Source: an uncultured Draconibacterium sp. (GTDB taxonomy: Bacteria; Bacteroidota; Bacteroidia; Bacteroidales; Prolixibacteraceae). Taken from it: a stretch of DNA of 64,000 bases. The stretch is from assembly GCF_963674925.1 (NCBI RefSeq), contig NZ_OY771649.1:868001-932000 (forward strand), given 5' to 3'. A model generated the notes under the pieces. The model was not told the origin of the DNA. It did not search any database and saw only the letters and a list, made by a program, of their open reading frames with translations. Of this stretch, positions 8,441 through 17,021 are shown in pieces. Every line of letters starts with the position of its first letter. Within the stretch, counting starts at the first letter, position 1. Position numbers and translations under genes: made by a program.

Positions 8441-9622
8441 ATGACAAATTTTAGTAAAAACATACCGCGCCTTTACCTGATAAAAATCTCGAAATGGTTT
8501 AATATGGTAATGCCCATAATGTTGCTTTTTTATAAAAGTAACGGACTGGGATCGTACGAATTATTTGTGCTAAAAGCCATTTATTCGGTTGCCGTGGTTG
8601 TTATGGAAATCCCCTCGGGTTGGATGGCCGATGTTTGGGGACGTAAAAAAACACTTATTCTTGGGAGCATTTTAGGAAGCCTCGGGTTTCTTATTTACAG
8701 TTTCTCCTATGAATTCTGGGCTTTTGTTGCGGCTGAAATTGTATTGGGCATAGGACTATCGTTTATTTCGGGGGCAGATTCGGCCTTACTTTATGATAGC
8801 CTGAAAGCCGATAACAAAGCTGACAAATATACGCGCGAGGAGGGACGAATAACTTCTGCCGGAAATTTTGCAGAAGCCATTGCAGGTGTGGTTAGCGGCT
8901 TACTGGTTTATTTTAGTTTGCGAACTCCTTTCTATTTTCAGTTTGGAGTGGCAGCCCTCGCAATTCCTGCGGCATTAACGCTAATCGAACCCAAAGTACA
9001 TTCGGTTGAGCATATGCATTCCATCAGCAAATTAGTTAAGAATATCAAAAACACACTGGTTTCGAACACAAACCTTAGAGTTGCCATATTGCTTTCGGCG
9101 CTTACCGGAACTGCCACACTCACTTTTGCATGGTTGGTTCAACCCTTTTTTGTGGCAATAGGTTTACCCGAAGAGTTATTTGGCATATTTTGGACAGCCC
9201 TGAATTTAAGTGTAGGAATTTCTTCGGTTTTTGCCTATAAAGTTGAACTGTTTTTGGGAAAACGCCGGTCGGTTTTAATTGTCATTCTATTACTATCGTT
9301 CGGTTATTTCATGGCAGGTATCTCCATCTCTTACTATGGATTTGTGTTCCTATTCCTCTTTTACCTGGTGCGTGGTTTAGCTACTCCTATCTTCAAAAAC
9401 TATATTAACCAGTATACCGATAGCGAAGTGCGGGCAACCATGCTTTCGGTCAGGAATTTTATTATTCGAATGGCTTTTGCGGGCATCGGGCCACTGCTAG
9501 GATGGATTACTGACAATGTAAGTTTAAATAAGGCATTTTTACTGGCAGGAGTCATTTATATTGTTGCAGCAACGGCAGTTTCACTCCCCTGGCTACGAAC
9601 AAAAAACAAGAATTATGAATAA
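8441..9622 (+). CDS. MFS transporter
   Basis: A 393-residue inner-membrane protein with about 12 hydrophobic segments. The MFS motif A appears between segments 2 and 3 as GWMADVWGRKKT. Substrate cannot be told from sequence; the family covers drug, sugar and metabolite porters. The gene runs divergently from asnA. Its end overlaps by 8 bases the ATG of the following HAD phosphatase gene, so the two are probably translated from one message. A homologous arrangement could suggest a nucleotide-related transport role, but that is speculation. Confidence 0.8.
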   Translation: MTNFSKNIPRLYLIKISKWFNMVMPIMLLFYKSNGLGSYELFVLKAIYSVAVVVMEIPSGWMADVWGRKKTLILGSILGSLGFLIYSFSYEFWAFVAAEIVLGIGLSFISGADSALLYDSLKADNKADKYTREEGRITSAGNFAEAIAGVVSGLLVYFSLRTPFYFQFGVAALAIPAALTLIEPKVHSVEHMHSISKLVKNIKNTLVSNTNLRVAILLSALTGTATLTFAWLVQPFFVAIGLPEELFGIFWTALNLSVGISSVFAYKVELFLGKRRSVLIVILLLSFGYFMAGISISYYGFVFLFLFYLVRGLATPIFKNYINQYTDSEVRATMLSVRNFIIRMAFAGIGPLLGWITDNVSLNKAFLLAGVIYIVAATAVSLPWLRTKNKNYE

Positions 9623-10235
9623 GTCGGTATTGATATTAGATCTTGATAATACTATTTATCCGGTAAGTTCAATAGCTGAAAAGTTATTTGAAAAGCTTTT
9701 TGCTGTTATTGAAAAAAGCGGCGAATACAAAGGAGATTTTGAGGCCGTGAGACTGGAAATACAACGAACCCCGTTTCAGAAAGTAGCCAGTGCATTTTCC
9801 TTTAGCGAGCAATTGCTGAGCGATTGTATGGATGTGCACATCAATCTTACCTACGATGATCCGATGCACTATTTCCCGGATTATAAATTGGTGAGAGAAC
9901 TTCCGCAAACGAAATTCCTCGTCACTTCAGGTTTTAGCAAATTGCAGAACAGCAAAATCGACAACCTGGGCATTCGCAACGATTTTAAAGAGATCGTTAT
10001 CCTCGACCTGCAACAATCAAACGACACCAAAAAAGATATTTTTATAAGCCTTTTGGAGAAATACCAGTTTCCCAAAAAAGAAGTTTTGATTGTTGGCGAC
10101 GATATAAAATCAGAAATTCAGGCCGGAAAAGAACTTGGAATCGACACCGTTATTTATGATCGTTTGAAAAAATATACCGATTTGAATTTCACTAATAAAA
10201 TAGACAATTTTGCCGGGCTCTCAAAGTATCTTTAA
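9615..10235 (+). CDS. HAD-superfamily phosphatase (pyrimidine 5'-nucleotidase-like)
   Basis: A 206-residue HAD hydrolase. Motif I is LDLDNTIYP near the N-terminus (the two catalytic aspartates), motif II is TSGF, and motif IV is VGDDIKSEIQAGKELG. The LDNTIYP form is common in the pyrimidine 5'-nucleotidase/GPH-like branch. I chose the ATG at 9615, not the more upstream in-frame codon at 9561, because it begins at the family start and overlaps the MFS stop by 8 bases. The gene ends convergent with the next gene; the two stop codons overlap. Confidence 0.85.
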   Translation: MNKSVLILDLDNTIYPVSSIAEKLFEKLFAVIEKSGEYKGDFEAVRLEIQRTPFQKVASAFSFSEQLLSDCMDVHINLTYDDPMHYFPDYKLVRELPQTKFLVTSGFSKLQNSKIDNLGIRNDFKEIVILDLQQSNDTKKDIFISLLEKYQFPKKEVLIVGDDIKSEIQAGKELGIDTVIYDRLKKYTDLNFTNKIDNFAGLSKYL

Positions 10236-11014
10236 AGCTCCAGTTTTAATCCGTCATACGCCAGATACACATTCTCCGGCAGCTCTTTCATCACATCGTC
10301 GTATTTACCCAAAGCATGGCTAATGTGCGTAAGATAAGTTTGTTCCGGTTTAATCCGGTTAACAATTTCCAGCACTTCTGCCAGGTTAAAATGCGACAGA
10401 TGCTTTTCTTTTCGCAGGCAATTTATGATCAGGATTTTTGTTCCCTCCATTTTTGCCAACTCGCTATCTTCGATAAAATTAGTGTCGGTTATGTAAGTTA
10501 AATCACCCACCCTATAGCCATAAACCGGCAATTTATGATGCCAGCAACGAATTGACACAAACTCAATACCATCAATAGCGAACGGCACGTCATCAACTTT
10601 CTGCAATTCCATCTTCGGAATACCCGGATATTTAAACGAGGCAAACACATAACTAAAAATGCGTTTAATCGCTTTTTGTACCCGTTCTTCGGCATAAATC
10701 TCCATATGGTTTTTCTGCACCCAGTTGTATGAACGAATATCGTCCAATCCAAAAATATGATCGACATGCTCGTGTGTGAGCAAAATCGCCCGAAGTGTTT
10801 TTACCTTTTCGCGTAACATTTGCTGGCGGAAATCAGGCCCCGCATCAATCACAAAATTTATATCGTTTATAGTTAGCAATAATGAGGATCGCAGCCGCTT
10901 GTCCTTTTGGTTTGTTGAAGTACAAACGTCGCAGTCGCAGGCCACAACCGGCACTCCCTGCGAGGTGCCCGTTCCCAGTAAAGTTGCTTTTATTTTTATT
11001 GAAGGATTTTCCAT
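10232..11014 (-). CDS. Metallo-beta-lactamase-fold hydrolase, PhnP/RNase Z-like
   Basis: A 260-residue MBL-fold protein. The metal-binding motif THEHVDHIFGLDD (HxHxDH) is present, with GTGTSQGVPVVACDCDVC near the N-terminus as in PhnP-like phosphodiesterases; the cysteines there may bind a structural zinc. Family members cleave phosphodiesters such as cyclic ribose phosphates. The ATG at 11012-11014 starts MENPSIK and is preferred over an upstream in-frame codon at 11059 because the -7 box TAATTTTG lies at 11021-11028. Divergent from the methyltransferase gene and convergent with the HAD gene. Confidence 0.85.
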   Translation of the reverse strand: MENPSIKIKATLLGTGTSQGVPVVACDCDVCTSTNQKDKRLRSSLLLTINDINFVIDAGPDFRQQMLREKVKTLRAILLTHEHVDHIFGLDDIRSYNWVQKNHMEIYAEERVQKAIKRIFSYVFASFKYPGIPKMELQKVDDVPFAIDGIEFVSIRCWHHKLPVYGYRVGDLTYITDTNFIEDSELAKMEGTKILIINCLRKEKHLSHFNLAEVLEIVNRIKPEQTYLTHISHALGKYDDVMKELPENVYLAYDGLKLEL

Positions 11015-11020
11015 TTGCGG

Positions 11021-11028
11021 CAAAATTA
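11021..11028 (-). promoter_or_regulatory. -7 promoter box of the MBL-fold hydrolase gene
   Basis: TAATTTTG on the minus strand, six bases from the ATG. It is back to back with the promoter of the divergent methyltransferase gene. Confidence 0.45.
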
Positions 11029-11038
11029 ATAAAAGCAG

Positions 11039-11067
11039 TTGTGAAATAACTATAATCACTACTTTTG
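11039..11067 (+). promoter_or_regulatory. Promoter of the RsmI-like gene
   Basis: TTG (11039-11041), 18 bases, TACTTTTG (11060-11067), then the ATG at 11085. Confidence 0.55.
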
Positions 11068-11084
11068 CAAAAATCTTTTCACGA

Positions 11085-11786
11085 ATGGCAACACTTTATC
11101 TCGTACCGAACGTTTTGGCTGATGGCGACTGGCAAACAGTTTTACCTGCCCGGGTAGAACCGATTTTAACCAACACGAAATATTTCATTGTTGAAAATAT
11201 ACGTACTGCGCGTCGTTTTATGAAACAGGTAAACCGTGAGATAAACATTGACGAGTGTACTTTTTTCGAAATTAACAAACGCACCAATGCCGCCGATATT
11301 CCACGCTTTTTAATGCCCGTTAACGAAGGACATGATGTGGCTGTACTTTCTGAAGCCGGTTGCCCCGGTGTTGCCGATCCCGGTGCCGATGTGGTAAAAA
11401 TAGCCCATAAAAAAGGCATAAAAGTAGTTCCGATCGTTGGGCCTTCGTCAATTCTGTTGGCACTAATGGCCTCAGGCATGAACGGACAGAATTTTGCCTT
11501 TAAAGGGTATTTGCCGGTAAAACCCCAGGAGCGGATAAAAGAATTACAGGCTTTGGAAAAAACAATCAGAAACAGCCGACAAACACAAATTTTTATCGAA
11601 ACACCATACCGAAACAACCAACTGGTAAGCGACGTTTTAAAAGCCTGCTCGCCATCTACCTTGTTTTGTATAGCTGCCAATATTACCGGGGAGGATGAAT
11701 TTATCCATACCAAAACCGTTCAGGATTGGAAAAAAGCCGGCACACCCGATTTGCACAAACAACCGGTAATCTTTTTGTTGGGGTAA
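11085..11786 (+). CDS. SAM-dependent methyltransferase, RsmI/tetrapyrrole methylase family
   Basis: A 233-residue protein of the fold that includes RsmI, which 2'-O-methylates C1402 of 16S rRNA. The typical glycine-rich strand-loop motifs are seen as LSEAGCPGVADPGADVV and VVPIVGPSSILLALMASG, and NGQNFAFKGYLP matches the family. It is shorter than RsmI (about 280) and lacks the C-terminal extension; Bacteroidetes often carry both RsmI and a shorter paralogue, so the exact target is uncertain. The ATG at 11085 is preferred to an upstream in-frame codon at 10776, which would run antisense through the MBL gene. Confidence 0.85.
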   Translation: MATLYLVPNVLADGDWQTVLPARVEPILTNTKYFIVENIRTARRFMKQVNREINIDECTFFEINKRTNAADIPRFLMPVNEGHDVAVLSEAGCPGVADPGADVVKIAHKKGIKVVPIVGPSSILLALMASGMNGQNFAFKGYLPVKPQERIKELQALEKTIRNSRQTQIFIETPYRNNQLVSDVLKACSPSTLFCIAANITGEDEFIHTKTVQDWKKAGTPDLHKQPVIFLLG

Positions 11787-11793
11787 TAGTTTT

Positions 11794-12861
11794 TTAGATC
11801 AAATTGAGCTCCTGAAGCATTTTAAATTCCACCTCGAAATTTGGAGTAAAAATAGCCTTACCAAGGTTCTTCTCCACCTGTTTTTTTGTCCAGAAGCGGA
11901 GTTCCTCCACTTCATCTGACTGGATGCCGAAACCTTTATAATCGTAGGTAGTAAACAGGTAAATCAATTCGGCTTCCACCTCCGATTCCCATTTATATAC
12001 TTTCTGCAGTTTTGCCGAAAACTCTTTTAAACCGATTTCCTCAAAAACTTCTTTTTTAAGTGCCTGCTCCAAAGTCTCTCCAGCCGAGATATGACCGCCG
12101 ACAGCCGTATCCCATTTCCCGGGTTGAATGAGTTTATCAGCAGGGCGTTTTTGAATAAGGATAGCTCCTTTATTATTCAACACATGCAAATGTACCACCG
12201 GATGTAACAGCTTGCTTCCGTTGTGCACCTGGCTGCGTGGCGCCTGACCGGTAACTTTTCCATGTTCATCAACCAGCGGCACCCACTCTTCGTTGGTAAG
12301 CGCCTTTTGTTTCTTTTTCTGACGAAGCATTTCGAACAAAAAATAAACGCCAAAAATGATGTAGAATAATCCGCCACTGATAAATACCCAGGCTTCTTTG
12401 CTCATAAAAAAGGCCGAATAAAACACCAAAAAAGTATGCACCAAAAAGATGAAGAACAGGCTCTTCATACTTCGTCGCATCTGCTGCATTTGGGCAGTGT
12501 TAAACTCCACATCTTTCATGTAGCGCTGCCCCATCATTCCTACTATATTTACAGTTGAGAATGCTGAAATGGCAAGAACTGCCACCAGAATCAATTCGAT
12601 CAGTCCGGGTTTCAGCTTGAAGAAAATATCGTTGTCGAGCAGTATGGAAACGCCACCAAGAACCACCAGTAACAACGTATCGAAAAGCACAAACTTTTCG
12701 AATCGCTTTTCTTTAACGGCAATCCAGGCCATTTCGGCCACACCTACCGCGATAGCAATAAAAAGCCCGATTTTAGTCCCCCATATTTCATCAGCAGCGA
12801 TGAAAACAAACAGAGGAATAAAACCGGGCAGTAATTTTTTAAATAATTGTGCTCTGTTCAT
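11794..12861 (-). CDS. NUDIX hydrolase with N-terminal IspZ/YciB-like membrane domain
   Basis: A 355-residue fusion. Residues 1 to about 180 hold five or six hydrophobic segments resembling septation protein A (YciB/IspZ). After a basic RQKKKQKA stretch comes a cytoplasmic NUDIX domain (WVPLVDEHGKVTG start, as in IPP-isomerase/YfcD-like NUDIX proteins). The NUDIX box is GHISAGE followed by KEVFEEIGL: the arginine of the usual REuxEExGu core is lysine, the glutamates are intact. NUDIX enzymes hydrolyse nucleoside diphosphate derivatives. An in-frame TTG lies three codons upstream; I chose the ATG at 12861. It follows an FKBP gene by 20 bases. Confidence 0.8.
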   Translation of the reverse strand: MNRAQLFKKLLPGFIPLFVFIAADEIWGTKIGLFIAIAVGVAEMAWIAVKEKRFEKFVLFDTLLLVVLGGVSILLDNDIFFKLKPGLIELILVAVLAISAFSTVNIVGMMGQRYMKDVEFNTAQMQQMRRSMKSLFFIFLVHTFLVFYSAFFMSKEAWVFISGGLFYIIFGVYFLFEMLRQKKKQKALTNEEWVPLVDEHGKVTGQAPRSQVHNGSKLLHPVVHLHVLNNKGAILIQKRPADKLIQPGKWDTAVGGHISAGETLEQALKKEVFEEIGLKEFSAKLQKVYKWESEVEAELIYLFTTYDYKGFGIQSDEVEELRFWTKKQVEKNLGKAIFTPNFEVEFKMLQELNLI

Positions 12862-12881
12862 AGCAAACAAAGAGCAAAGGA

Positions 12882-13421
12882 TTATTCTTCTTCGTTGGCA
12901 GAAATCTCAAAAGGAATAACCTTGTAAATTTCCACCTCCATTAATACTGTTTGAAAAGCTCCGATAGCATACCCTGAACCTTGCTGACCGTAAGCCAGTT
13001 CAGAGTTGATCACCAGGCGAGATCTTGTTCCGGGCTGCATATAGGTCAAACCTTCTTCAAGCCCCTTAATCGACCCTCCGGTACCAACAGTAACCTCGTA
13101 AGGCTCGAATCTGTGCCCATCGAGATAACCGTTTGTTTCGTCAACCAACAAACTGTCCGGCCCTTCAGTTAACGACCAGGTAGCATAAAACAATTGAACA
13201 CGGTCGCCTACTTTTATGGTGTCACCTTCGCCGGTACCCGGCTCATTAAAATAATAAAGACCAGATGGAGTAGCTTCCGCACCGGGATGCGCAATTGCCA
13301 AATAATCATCCAGTAACGCCAATTCATTATCCCTCATTTTTTGGTAATCAATTCCGTCGTTACAGGCAAAAAAGGCAACAGCCCCTAACATCAATAAAAT
13401 ATATGAAAATGTTTTCTTCAT
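12882..13421 (-). CDS. FKBP-type peptidyl-prolyl isomerase lipoprotein
   Basis: A 179-residue secreted lipoprotein. The N-terminal signal ends in a lipobox at FFAC, so it should be lipid-anchored in the periplasm. The C-terminal FKBP domain is recognised by VGDRVQLFYAT, GLEEGLTYMQPGTRSRLVI and LAYGQQGSG. Such proteins isomerise Xaa-Pro bonds during folding of exported proteins. It is the second of two adjacent FKBP lipoprotein genes; pairs or trios like this are common in Bacteroidetes. ATG at 13419-13421. Confidence 0.9.
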   Translation of the reverse strand: MKKTFSYILLMLGAVAFFACNDGIDYQKMRDNELALLDDYLAIAHPGAEATPSGLYYFNEPGTGEGDTIKVGDRVQLFYATWSLTEGPDSLLVDETNGYLDGHRFEPYEVTVGTGGSIKGLEEGLTYMQPGTRSRLVINSELAYGQQGSGYAIGAFQTVLMEVEIYKVIPFEISANEEE

Positions 13422-13485
13422 CTGATCTCTAATTATTTTCTATGGTTTAAAAACAGTGTTGTTCAATTAATAATATTCTGCAAAT

Positions 13486-13986
13486 TTAATTATGTGGTTT
13501 GATTTCTACCATTTCTACATAAAAAACTATTGTAGTATTTGGTGGAATGCTGCCGGCACCGGTTTCTCCATACCCTAGCTCTGAAGGAATAATTAAAAAA
13601 GCAGCACCTTCTTCATCAATAAAGCGCGTTGCGTCATTCCATCCGTTAATCAATCCTTCGCCACCTAACACATACTCCCAGGTATTGTCCCCGGTCGAAT
13701 CAAATATGCCACCATCGATAAAGCTACCAGTATATTTTACTACACAGGTATCTCCATCCTGAGGGAAAACGCCGTTTCCAATCGAATCGGTAATGTAATA
13801 AACACCCAGCGCTGTTGTATCAATATCCAGCCCCCTGTTGGTCAGGGTATCAAGATACTCTGCTAACAATGCATCCTCTTCAGCTTTTGTTGGCGGAATA
13901 TATGGTTCTCCCTCGTCGATACACGACGCCACTGTAACTCCGATAATAATCGCCAATAAAAATCTTGTAACTAATCTCCTTTTCAT
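13486..13986 (-). CDS. FKBP-type peptidyl-prolyl isomerase lipoprotein
   Basis: A 166-residue lipoprotein: basic MKRR start, hydrophobic core, lipobox VASC, then an FKBP domain (VKYTGSFIDGGIFDST, INGWNDATRF, PSELGYGETGAGSIPPNT). A second in-frame ATG nine bases upstream (13995) would add three residues; the shorter form gives the more usual signal peptide. It lies just downstream of the DHH phosphoesterase gene (gap about 11 bases) and 64 bases before the second FKBP gene, so the four minus-strand genes probably form an operon. Confidence 0.9.
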   Translation of the reverse strand: MKRRLVTRFLLAIIIGVTVASCIDEGEPYIPPTKAEEDALLAEYLDTLTNRGLDIDTTALGVYYITDSIGNGVFPQDGDTCVVKYTGSFIDGGIFDSTGDNTWEYVLGGEGLINGWNDATRFIDEEGAAFLIIPSELGYGETGAGSIPPNTTIVFYVEMVEIKPHN

Positions 13987-13997
13987 TTTTAACATTT

Positions 13998-15038
13998 TTA
14001 AATAGTTGTTTCCAACAACTGATGCTTATACTCAGGTAAAAGTTGCGTGAACTTTAATAAAGTTTCTTCAAAATTTAGTTCCGACTCACCCCCCGCTGCG
14101 TTCAAATGCCCGCCACCATTGAAATGGCTCGATGAAAATTCGTTGGCCGGAAAATTACCTTTTGAGCGAAAAGAGGCTTTAACGTATTCCTCTTTTTCGA
14201 TAAAAAGCGCACTAAAAACTATATTTTTTATCGATAGCGGGTAATTTACAAACCCTTCGGTATCGCCGGGCTGAAAATTAAAACGCTTCAATTCCTCTTT
14301 GCTGATACTAATCACTGCAGCTCTGTACTCGGGAAAAACCTTCATTTTATCGTTCAGGCAAAATCCGAGTAATTTCATCCGGTCGGCTGAAAAATTATGA
14401 AATACTGCCGACTGTATTTTATCCGTTTCAATATCATGGTTCAGCAATTCCGAAACCACCTTAAAAGTATTTTTAGAAATATTGTGGCTAAAACCACCTG
14501 TGTCAGTCAAAATACCGGTGTAAAGTGCCTCTGCTGCTTTTTTCGAAAAATATGAGCTGAAACCTGTTTCCGTCAACACATCAAAAACCAGTTCGCAAGT
14601 TGAACTGTACGAAGTTTCGGAAACCATAAAATCGCAAAACTGTGTTGGGTACGGATGATGATCGATCAATACCTTTTCATGCTCAAATTCGAGAATTTTC
14701 TTTTCCAGTTTCCCGGCGCGCGAAGCTTCGTTAAAATCCACACAGATCATTGCATCGGCCTGTTCCAACCAGCTTTTAGCTTTCTTTTTGTCTTTATCGT
14801 AAATCATTACCGGAACATCTGAAGAAAACCATTTCAAAAACACGGGATAGTCGTTTGCTGACAGCACTTTAACCTCGTGACCAAAATCGGCAAGTACCTG
14901 CCCAAGTCCCAGTGCCGAGCCAATAGCATCGCCGTCCGGATTTTCATGCGGAATAATTACCAGCTTCTTTTTCGAAGTGGCTAATAATGCCTTAATCGAT
15001 GTAATAATCTCTATGTCAGTATTTTTCAAAATTCGCAA
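13998..15038 (-). CDS. DHH-family phosphoesterase (NrnA-like)
   Basis: A 346-residue DHH/DHHA1 protein. Motifs run in order: HENPDGDAIGSALG, a CVDFNEASR aspartate strand, VLIDHHPYP (the DHH motif), TDTGGFSHN and, at the C-terminus, GGGHLNAAGG of the DHHA1 domain. NrnA-like enzymes degrade oligoribonucleotides and pAp, or cyclic dinucleotide products. No ATG is available before the first conserved strand; the frame opens with TTG at 15036-15038 or a second TTG at 15027-15029, and neither has a Shine-Dalgarno, so the start is uncertain by three codons. Confidence 0.88.
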   Translation of the reverse strand: MRILKNTDIEIITSIKALLATSKKKLVIIPHENPDGDAIGSALGLGQVLADFGHEVKVLSANDYPVFLKWFSSDVPVMIYDKDKKKAKSWLEQADAMICVDFNEASRAGKLEKKILEFEHEKVLIDHHPYPTQFCDFMVSETSYSSTCELVFDVLTETGFSSYFSKKAAEALYTGILTDTGGFSHNISKNTFKVVSELLNHDIETDKIQSAVFHNFSADRMKLLGFCLNDKMKVFPEYRAAVISISKEELKRFNFQPGDTEGFVNYPLSIKNIVFSALFIEKEEYVKASFRSKGNFPANEFSSSHFNGGGHLNAAGGESELNFEETLLKFTQLLPEYKHQLLETTI

Positions 15039-15177
15039 AAATTAGAATTGGCAAAGATAAAAAATCTTACCTCGCCTGAAAACGCTTATAACCCAAATTT
15101 TGTTAATATTGTAAAAGACAAGCTTTTATTAATGGCTTGAACCAATAAACAGACAATAAATATCTAAATCTTTTAAA

Positions 15178-15609
15178 ATGGCTGGAAACAGAACCTTTAC
15201 AATGATTAAGCCCGGTGCGGTGAGAAAGAACTACGAGGGCGCAATTTTAAAAATGATAAACGATGCAGGTTTTAAAATTCGCGCAATGAAACTCACGCGC
15301 ATGTCGACAACTCAAGCCGGTGCTTTTTACGAAGTCCACAAAGGAAAACCTTTCTACGATAACCTGGTTAAGTTTATGAGCTCGGGGCCAATTGTTGCCG
15401 CCATTTTAGAAAAAGAAAATGCCATTGAAGATTTTCGCAAACTGATTGGAGCTACCAATCCGGAAAATGCTGCAGAAGGCACCGTTCGGAAATTGTTTGC
15501 CTGCAGTGTTACCGAAAATGCGGTCCATGGTGCCGACAGCGATGAAAACGCCACTCGCGAAGCCGACTTTTTCTTTTCAACTTTCGAACGTTTTTACGAT
15601 TACGAATAA
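15178..15609 (+). CDS. ndk: Nucleoside diphosphate kinase
   Basis: A 143-residue protein with the Ndk hallmark sequence: FTMIKPGAV at the N-terminus, the active-site histidine in NAVHGADSDENA, and an SGPIVAAIL strand. It transfers the gamma-phosphate of NTPs to NDPs through a phosphohistidine in the cytoplasm. Length is that of the family. It stands alone on the plus strand, divergent from the DHH phosphoesterase gene, and faces the mutarotase gene across a set of hairpins. Confidence 0.97.
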   Translation: MAGNRTFTMIKPGAVRKNYEGAILKMINDAGFKIRAMKLTRMSTTQAGAFYEVHKGKPFYDNLVKFMSSGPIVAAILEKENAIEDFRKLIGATNPENAAEGTVRKLFACSVTENAVHGADSDENATREADFFFSTFERFYDYE

Positions 15610-15615
15610 ATTTTA

Positions 15616-15753
15616 CACCGCCTTTCAAGACGGTGATGACTGATAGAACGAATCATAATAATTTTTCAGGAATTTTGTAAATTAAAATCTACAAAATTCC
15701 TGAAAAATCACGGACAGTTACTCTCTATCTTGACACCGCTCTAAAGAACGGTG
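15616..15753. repeat. Three-hairpin element between convergent genes
   Basis: Two hairpins with the same stem CACCG-N10-CGGTG (15616-15635 and 15734-15753) flank a perfect 19-bp inverted repeat (15661-15679 with 15690-15708, 10-base loop). It lies between the ends of ndk and the mutarotase gene and probably acts as a two-way terminator or mRNA end-protecting structure, although no clean T run follows. Confidence 0.6.
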
Positions 15754-15771
15754 CAAAAAATGTTAACAATT

Positions 15772-16668
15772 TTATTCAACACTAATTACAGCTGTTGTTT
15801 CGTGCGATTCCCCGGGAGCCAGATTAATCTGATCGTTGATTTTGTTCACAGTTTCGAGGCATACAAAAGTTTCGTGTCCATCGTTGGGCATGTCACTCAT
15901 CTGTTCGCATGCTTCGGCACCGGGATTCCATACGGTTGAGCACTTACTGCCCTCTTTGGCAATTCGGATGTCGCGTTTAAAATACGGATCATGAATAATA
16001 CAATCGGCTTTGGTATCGAAATAATGCCTTGTTGTAGCTTCTGATACTTCCAGCAATTCTTCCTCCTGAATATAACGATTGCCGTCCAGCTGGTTTTCGT
16101 AATGCGTATTTTGCAGTCCGGCAATTTTTATGTTTTCAATTGCCGATAAATTAAAATAAGTGTGCAATGCCGATGTGTATGAAATAGCCGAATCAGAAGG
16201 ATTGGTAACCTTTAAAGTAACCGACAATGAATCGCCAATTTCAAAAATCATTTCAGCAACAAAATCATGGGGCCAGTAGGCTTTGGTTTCTTCCGACGAT
16301 TTTAGCTGCATGGAAACGTAAGTCTCCCCTTTTTCCAAAGTATCTACCTCGGTAACTTCCCACATCGATGTACGGGCAAATCCGTGTTGCGGCAAGGCCG
16401 AATCGTTGACATGCGGGCCAAACCACGGAAAACAAACCGGAATACCTCCACGAATTGCTTTGCCTTTTTCGAAAACGCTGTACGGACTCATCCACAAAAC
16501 ACCGGTGGTTCGCATGGGCCTAAAACTGGTAATTTGTGCGCCATACAGGCAAATATCAGCTTCAGCATATTTATTTGTTATTGTTATAAAAGGCAGATCG
16601 CCATCGAGTTCCATAAAACCAACTTCGCCTTCAACTCCAAATTTTTCGTTTAATTCGTCTATGTTCAT
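15772..16668 (-). CDS. D-hexose-6-phosphate mutarotase (YeaD-like)
   Basis: A 298-residue galactose-mutarotase-fold protein, which interconverts alpha and beta anomers of hexose 6-phosphates. The GGIPVCFPWFGPH motif, HGFAR (first catalytic histidine) and ALHTYFNLS (second) are typical of the YeaD branch; a C-terminal FVCLETVN strand supplies the glutamate. It is followed by a 62-base spacer and the DUF721 gene on the same strand, in which short GGATC/GAATC motifs recur. ATG at 16666-16668. Confidence 0.88.
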   Translation of the reverse strand: MNIDELNEKFGVEGEVGFMELDGDLPFITITNKYAEADICLYGAQITSFRPMRTTGVLWMSPYSVFEKGKAIRGGIPVCFPWFGPHVNDSALPQHGFARTSMWEVTEVDTLEKGETYVSMQLKSSEETKAYWPHDFVAEMIFEIGDSLSVTLKVTNPSDSAISYTSALHTYFNLSAIENIKIAGLQNTHYENQLDGNRYIQEEELLEVSEATTRHYFDTKADCIIHDPYFKRDIRIAKEGSKCSTVWNPGAEACEQMSDMPNDGHETFVCLETVNKINDQINLAPGESHETTAVISVE

Positions 16669-16730
16669 TTCTATTTAGTTTCAGATTTTAAGGATCCGGA
16701 ATCAAGGATCGGGTATTCAGGATCAAGTAA

Positions 16731-17021
16731 TTATTTAAAAACAATTCGGGTAATCATTTCTTCACCTGCATTCTGGTTAATGCGCCGGCAAATTTCTTCG
16801 CGCATTAAAAACAACTCGTTTTTCACTACTGCCGAGGTTATTTCAACATATAAAATCCGGTTGCGGATGTATATATTGCGGGTGTAACGTGCAATGGTTT
16901 TTCCGAGCAGGTTTTCCCAGCCCTGCACAATATCCACTTCTTTCAATTTCCGCTCGATGCGGTTTTCCTCGATATACTGTTTTAAAACCTCGCTTAACGA
17001 TTGTGTATTACTTCGTCTCAT
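16731..17021 (-). CDS. DUF721 protein, DciA-like
   Basis: A 96-residue protein of the DUF721 family. In other bacteria the DUF721 protein DciA loads the replicative helicase onto DNA, and the domain forms a compact KH-like fold with a strand pair (RNIYIRNRILYVEI) followed by a helix (ELFLMREEICRRIN); both are seen here. The start codon overlaps the recF stop as ATGA, so translation is coupled to a replication/repair gene, which supports a DNA role. Assignment as the functional helicase loader is inferred. Confidence 0.8.
   Translation of the reverse strand: MRRSNTQSLSEVLKQYIEENRIERKLKEVDIVQGWENLLGKTIARYTRNIYIRNRILYVEITSAVVKNELFLMREEICRRINQNAGEEMITRIVFK

Noticed and set aside
10776..11084. 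Long N-terminal extension of the RsmI-like gene
   Set aside because: It would run antisense through the MBL gene; a promoter at 11039-11067 and an ATG at 11085 mark the real start.
11096..11713. 205-residue open frame on the minus strand
   Set aside because: It is antisense to the RsmI-like methyltransferase, which has clear motifs and a promoter.
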